Assembly: GCF_018588945.1 (NCBI RefSeq)
Contig: NZ_JAFIWA010000006.1
Location: 1-64,000 of the forward strand
DNA: 64,000 nt
Reading direction: 5' to 3'
From: Microbacterium flavescens
GTDB taxonomy: Bacteria > Actinomycetota > Actinomycetes > Actinomycetales > Microbacteriaceae
This document shows, piece after piece, positions 60,501 through 64,000 of this stretch (positions within the stretch are counted from its first letter, which is position 1; each line of letters starts with the position of its first letter). A model generated the notes under the pieces. It was given only the letters and a program-made list of their open reading frames with translations. It searched no databases and had not been told where the DNA came from. The position numbers and the translations under genes are program-made.

Positions 60501-63010
60501 TCCGGTTCGCCTTCGCGCAAGTCATCGCTCACCGGCTGCGCCTGGCCTTGACGGTCGCCGCCGTCACGCTCGGAGTCGCGTTCGTCTCCGGCAGCCTTGT
60601 GCTCAACGACACCGCACAGAAGCTGTTCGACGACCAGTTCGCCACTGCTGCCGCCGGCGCCGACCTCACCGTCCGCACCGCCACCGCCTTCGACTCCGGA
60701 ATGGGTGTCGAGGTGGAGCGCGACCCGCTTCCCGCTGGGACCCTCGACACCGTCCGCGACGTGGCTGCGGTCACCAAAGCGGTCCCGGTCGCGAAGGGCG
60801 CGGCACACCTCGAGCAGGGTGCCACTGACCTGGGTAGCGTGCAGCTGAGCACGTGGGTCGACCAGCCCATCGGAGCGTACCCGCTCCTTGACGGCGTGTC
60901 GCCCACCCGGGCCGGTGAGGTCGTCCTCGACAAGAACGCCGCTGAGGAGCTGGGCATCGGCATCGGTGACTCGGTCACTCTCGTCGCAGACGCAACAGTT
61001 GAGCTGCGCGTCGTCGGCCTGGTCGGGTTCGGCGAGAGCGACGGTCCTCCCGTCGGGTCGGTCGCGCTGACCAGTCTCGCCACCGCTCAGAGCACGCTCG
61101 ACCTCGGCGACGGGCTCTCCGAGATCCTCGTCACATCCGACCTGACCGCAGCGGAACTCCAACCGCTCGTCGCTGACGCCCTCGACGAAAGCGTTCAGGT
61201 CGCCACTGCTCAGGACCTCGCGGCGGCCGGCGCCGAGCAGGCCGCGTCGAACCTCGAGATGCTCCAGGTCGTGCTCGTCGTGATGAGCGTTGCCGCCCTC
61301 ATCATCGGTGCATTCCTCATCGCCAACACGTTCAGCATCGTCATCTCGCAACGAACCCGCGAACTCGCGGTGATCCGCGCGACCGGAGCCACCGGACAAC
61401 AGGTCCTCGCCTCCGTCCTCATCGAAGCGTTGCTCGTCGGCGTGACTGCCTCGGCAGCCGGTGTATTGATCGGCATCGCCAGCGCCTACGGACTTCGCGC
61501 GCTGGCACAGGTGTTCGGTGTCAGCATCCCGTCCGGTGACCTCATTATCGAAGCCCGAACCGTCGTCGTCGCCGTGATTGTTGGGGTCGTCGTCACGCTC
61601 ATCTCGGCTGTTGGACCCGCCCGTCGTGCCGCGGCCGTGTCACCGCTCGCGGCGATGCGCGCCAGCGCAGCGGAGACGCGGAATCTCGGGCGCGGTCGCC
61701 TCATCACCGGGAGCGTGCTGGTGATCGTCGGCGCGGCAGTGGCCGCTCTGCCGGCGGTCGGCGGACCGACGCTCCTCCTCGGGGTGGGGCTGGTTTCAGC
61801 GCTAGTCGGTATCGTCATGGTCGCGCCGATCGCACTGCGACCCCTCGTCGTGCTTGTCAGCGCCAGCGCGAGGGCGAGCGTGCCCGGACAGCTTGCGGGT
61901 GAAGCCGCGCTGCGCGCACCGCGCCGAACAGCGGCGACAGTGATGGCACTGGCGTTCGGGCTCGCCCTCATGAGCTTCGTTTCGGTGGTCGGCGCGTCTG
62001 TCAAGACCGCCACCGGCGAGCAGTACCGGGAGGTCATCGCCGCAGACGTCGTCATCGAAAGCGCCGGCCAGGAGATGCTCGGCGGCGTCCATGCAGCCGT
62101 CTACGACGAAGTGCGCGAAGTCGCAGAGGTCGGTGCGGCAACCCGGCTGAAGTACGGCCATTGGAAGGACGGTGAGAGCACCAGCGCGCTTACCGGCTTC
62201 GACCCCGTCGCCATCAGTGAGGTCGCAAGCGTCCGCATGGTCGAAGGCAAACTCGTCGCTCTACAAGACGGTGGCGTCGTCATCGCAGAACGCGTCGCCG
62301 TCGAGAGAGAGCTCACCGTCGGAGATGAATTGCCGATGACCTTCGCCCGCACTGGCGAGATGACGCTCCCCATCGTGGGAGTCATCGCGGACGGGTCAGC
62401 CCAGGCGCTGCAGACCGACTTCTTCGTCTCCCTTGGGACTTACGCTGACCTCTACACGGAGGACATGGACGCGAGCATCTTCGTCCTGGCAGCCGACGGG
62501 ACAACGCCTTCGAAGCTCACCTCGGCGCTCAAGGCCGCACTCGAGGACCACCCCACCGTTCAAGTGCGCGATCAGGCGGCTGTCATCGCCGGTCGCACGC
62601 AATCGGTGGACCAGATCTTCGGGCTGGTCACCGTCCTCCTCGCCTTCGCCATGGTCATTGCCGTGCTCGGAATCGCTAACACCCTGGCGCTGTCCATCAC
62701 AGAGCGCACCCGTGAGATCGGGATGCTCCGTGCCGTCGGCATGTCCCTCCGCTCCGTCGCCTTCATGGTGCAGGCCGAAGCGGCCATCGTCTCGGTTGCC
62801 GCCGTTGCCTCCGGGCTGCTGCTGGGCACCGCAGCTAGCTTTGCGGCTGTAGGCGCCCTGTCAACCATCGCGCCGCTGGCCATCGAATTCCCTGTACTGC
62901 AGTTGGCGACCCTCGCAGGCATCGTCGCCGTCGCGGGTCTTCTTGCCGGTATCGCGCCCGCGATCCGTGCGGCGAAGCTTCCCGTACTGGAGGCGATAGC
63001 CCATGCGTGA
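60497..63010 (+). CDS. FtsX/MacB-type ABC permease
   Basis: 837 residues with two FtsX-like membrane domains, giving about eight to ten helices. The first helix is at about residues 10-33, extracellular segments follow, and helix groups occur near 258-370, 400-460 and 705-830. NLEMLQVVLVVMSVAALIIGAFLIANTFSI and FGLVTVLLAFAMVIAVLGIANTLALSI are the two copies of the FtsX core. It forms the exporter with the upstream ATPase. The substrate is unknown. A strong terminator-like hairpin lies about 290 bases downstream beyond a relic of an MFS gene. Confidence 0.92.
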   Translation: MIRFAFAQVIAHRLRLALTVAAVTLGVAFVSGSLVLNDTAQKLFDDQFATAAAGADLTVRTATAFDSGMGVEVERDPLPAGTLDTVRDVAAVTKAVPVAKGAAHLEQGATDLGSVQLSTWVDQPIGAYPLLDGVSPTRAGEVVLDKNAAEELGIGIGDSVTLVADATVELRVVGLVGFGESDGPPVGSVALTSLATAQSTLDLGDGLSEILVTSDLTAAELQPLVADALDESVQVATAQDLAAAGAEQAASNLEMLQVVLVVMSVAALIIGAFLIANTFSIVISQRTRELAVIRATGATGQQVLASVLIEALLVGVTASAAGVLIGIASAYGLRALAQVFGVSIPSGDLIIEARTVVVAVIVGVVVTLISAVGPARRAAAVSPLAAMRASAAETRNLGRGRLITGSVLVIVGAAVAALPAVGGPTLLLGVGLVSALVGIVMVAPIALRPLVVLVSASARASVPGQLAGEAALRAPRRTAATVMALAFGLALMSFVSVVGASVKTATGEQYREVIAADVVIESAGQEMLGGVHAAVYDEVREVAEVGAATRLKYGHWKDGESTSALTGFDPVAISEVASVRMVEGKLVALQDGGVVIAERVAVERELTVGDELPMTFARTGEMTLPIVGVIADGSAQALQTDFFVSLGTYADLYTEDMDASIFVLAADGTTPSKLTSALKAALEDHPTVQVRDQAAVIAGRTQSVDQIFGLVTVLLAFAMVIAVLGIANTLALSITERTREIGMLRAVGMSLRSVAFMVQAEAAIVSVAAVASGLLLGTAASFAAVGALSTIAPLAIEFPVLQLATLAGIVAVAGLLAGIAPAIRAAKLPVLEAIAHA

Positions 63011-63270
63011 GCGCAACATGCCGCCTGCGCTCCCCATGGTGGCCGCGCAACCCGTGGTGATGCTCGACCCCTACATTCCGTCGATCGCGGAGGACCTCGA
63101 CCTCACATCGCCAGCCTCGCACCGAGGCGCTCCACCACGCCGAGGCCTCCACCACGGAAGCGCTTAGCGGCGGGTTCTCGGTCCCGTTCCTCGCAATCGT
63201 CGCCACCGTCTCACTGACCGTAGCCGTCGTGGCGGGGTCCGCCCGAAGTGGAATCGGCACGGCCGATGTC
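63003..63270 (+). pseudogene. MFS transporter relic (N- and C-terminal pieces)
   Basis: From 63003 one frame reads MRERNMPPALPMVAAQPVVMLDPYIPSIAEDLDLT, which resembles the first helix of an MFS/DHA2 protein (VVMLDxxxxxLPSIAEDLDLT). From about 63118 another frame reads EALSGGFSVPFLAIVATVSLTVAVVAG, which resembles the last helix of the same family. The middle is missing and the frames differ, so this is a relic with internal deletion. It overlaps the permease stop by a few bases. Confidence 0.5.
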
Positions 63271-63296
63271 ACTATAAACGGACGGCCAACGAGCCG

Positions 63297-63326
63297 CAGC
63301 GTCCGGACCGAGAGGTCCGGACGCTG
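63297..63326 (+). terminator. strong hairpin terminator
   Basis: A perfect 13-base stem (63297-63309 with 63314-63326) and a GAGA loop, followed by GGGGCG. It probably ended transcription of the ABC operon or the decayed MFS gene. Confidence 0.8.
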
Positions 63327-63550
63327 GGGCGTTCGTGGCGATGTCCGCACAACCACTTCGCGGGCGCAGGCTGCATCGCATTGAGTGGCGAACCCCCACT
63401 GACATTGGGATTGATCCCACGGTAGGTAGCCCGGGCGAACCGCGGAATCACGCGGATGCCGCGGTCATTCCAGAGTCGCGAGCGTCGTTGTGGGAAAGAA
63501 TTGGGCAACCGACACCCCGGCCGGTCATTCCCAAATCGGTGCCCAAACGC

Positions 63551-63581
63551 AGATCAGCGCCACAAAATGTGACGCTGATCT
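63551..63581. repeat. inverted repeat near the tRNA scar
   Basis: AGATCAGCGCCAC and GTGACGCTGATCT form a 13-base stem (one wobble) with an AAAAT loop. Its function is unknown; it may be a terminator or an integrase arm-type site. The surrounding 63330-63590 shows no credible gene; a short palindrome TGGGATTGATCCCA lies near 63404-63417. Confidence 0.6.
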
Positions 63582-63595
63582 GGGATGAAAGTGGC

Positions 63596-63621
63596 GGTGA
63601 CGGTGGGATTTGAACCCTTAT
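63596..63621 (-). other. 3' fragment of tRNA-Ser (probable attachment site)
   Basis: On the - strand the sequence is GGGTTCAAATCCCACCGTCA followed by CCGCCA, the T-arm, acceptor 3' strand and CCA end of an actinobacterial tRNA-Ser. The 5' acceptor half, D-arm, anticodon arm and variable arm are not found in the 130 bases upstream, so no functional tRNA is present. Duplication of a tRNA 3' end is the usual result of integration by a tyrosine integrase. Confidence 0.65.
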
Positions 63622-63920
63622 CCGACCACCTTTCATGGATGCGCGAGGGGGGACTTTCCGCGTCATTCCGCGGAACCCGATCTTTCGAGGCTGTGTAGCG
63701 ATGCGCCACTTCTTTCACCGGCTTTTCCCACGAGCACTTGCCGATGCGGCTCACCTGTTCGAGCACAACCGCGCGTCGGCACCCGAGCGGAGCAACTCGG
63801 ACCAACCCGAGTGGATCGCAGCCCCGACAATGGCAGCCCGGGTCGGTCCGTGGCCCGGTTGATCTTCGCAGAGCCTCGCTCACGAGGATCCCGCTGGGCG
63901 TCGCACACAGGTGACGCCGC

Positions 63921-64000
63921 TCAGCTACGCCGCCTCCGCCTCACGTTCAGCGCGATCATCCCTGCGGCGAAGAGGAGAACCGCGACCAAGGTCAGCAGCG
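63921..64000 (-). CDS. C-terminus of a surface-anchored protein, partial
   Basis: Only the last 25 residues lie in the window: LLTLVAVLLFAAGMIALNVR followed by RRRRS and TGA. A hydrophobic helix followed by an Arg-rich end is the classic C-terminal anchor of sortase substrates or other membrane-anchored surface proteins; the LPxTG-type motif would be just outside the window. The start and function are unknown. The stretch 63630-63920 before it has no credible gene. Confidence 0.65.
   Translation of the reverse strand, partial: LLTLVAVLLFAAGMIALNVRRRRRS

Noticed and set aside
63590..63720. A functional tRNA gene on the - strand
   Set aside because: Only the T-loop side and acceptor 3' half exist. 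The 5' half pairs for about five bases at best, 120 bases away, and no anticodon arm can be drawn.
1..64000. A CRISPR array, rRNA operon or prophage structural module
   Set aside because: No regularly spaced direct repeats with unique spacers, no rRNA sequence and no phage capsid, tail or terminase motifs were seen.

Overview
The window looks like chromosomal DNA of a high-GC actinobacterium of the family Microbacteriaceae, most probably Microbacterium. The evidence is the very high GC content, frequent GTG/TTG starts, genes coupled by ATGA/GTGA overlaps, and families typical of that group (DUF7882-like and DUF6412-like proteins, a second YidC, CsbD). No organism name can be proven from the sequence alone.

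Layout. 1-5.9 kb is accessory DNA: a poly-C run and an ISL3-type transposase relic, a secreted trypsin-like protease, a secreted protein paired with a 37-residue membrane microprotein, several small unknown genes and a lone serine recombinase. It ends at a tandem repeat (6.02-6.21 kb). 6.2-31.5 kb reads as ordinary chromosome: a sugar oxidoreductase/isomerase pair with a divergent TetR and a clear operator, a DUF7882-like pair, an SLC13 permease, an old-yellow-enzyme-type reductase, a cystathionine beta-synthase/gamma-synthase pair, DUF6412-YidC, a DUF2520-panC-panB pantothenate operon, CsbD and membrane stress genes, a YaeQ/SH3-like/zinc-ribbon SDR cluster, a Nudix protein, an MFS transporter, a GAP-family protein, a stand-alone ctaD, a manganese catalase, an MBL hydrolase, an SDR and a DJ-1/PfpI protein.

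31.6-51.7 kb is a metabolic accessory region: a frameshifted PL11-type rhamnogalacturonan lyase with LacI-type operators, a DUF1254/DUF1214 gene, a TetR-controlled DHA2 efflux pump and small membrane protein sharing one operator sequence, a complete narGHJI-narK nitrate respiration operon, a cupin, and a rearrangement joining an alpha/beta hydrolase to a GH32 fructanase that has lost its catalytic residues.

52.0-58.1 kb is an arsenic cluster on two diverging transcripts: arsR, aquaporin and MFS to the left; an ArsO-like flavoprotein, an ArsN-like acetyltransferase, an ArsR-ArsC fusion, a second ArsC and a truncated flavoprotein to the right. No ACR3 or ArsB pump is present. 58.0-63.0 kb holds a VOC protein, a TetR gene and a divergently transcribed GNAT-ABC transporter operon around a long inverted repeat. 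The last kilobase is a graveyard: MFS relics, a strong terminator, a copy of the 3' end of tRNA-Ser (a probable integration scar), and the C-terminal membrane anchor of a gene that runs off the window.

Nothing here is a proven new system. The best leads are the protein/microprotein pair, the pump-less arsenic cluster with its ArsR-ArsC fusion, the zinc-ribbon SDR cluster, and a genome-scale GGATGCC word bias that is absent from the two most foreign-looking stretches.
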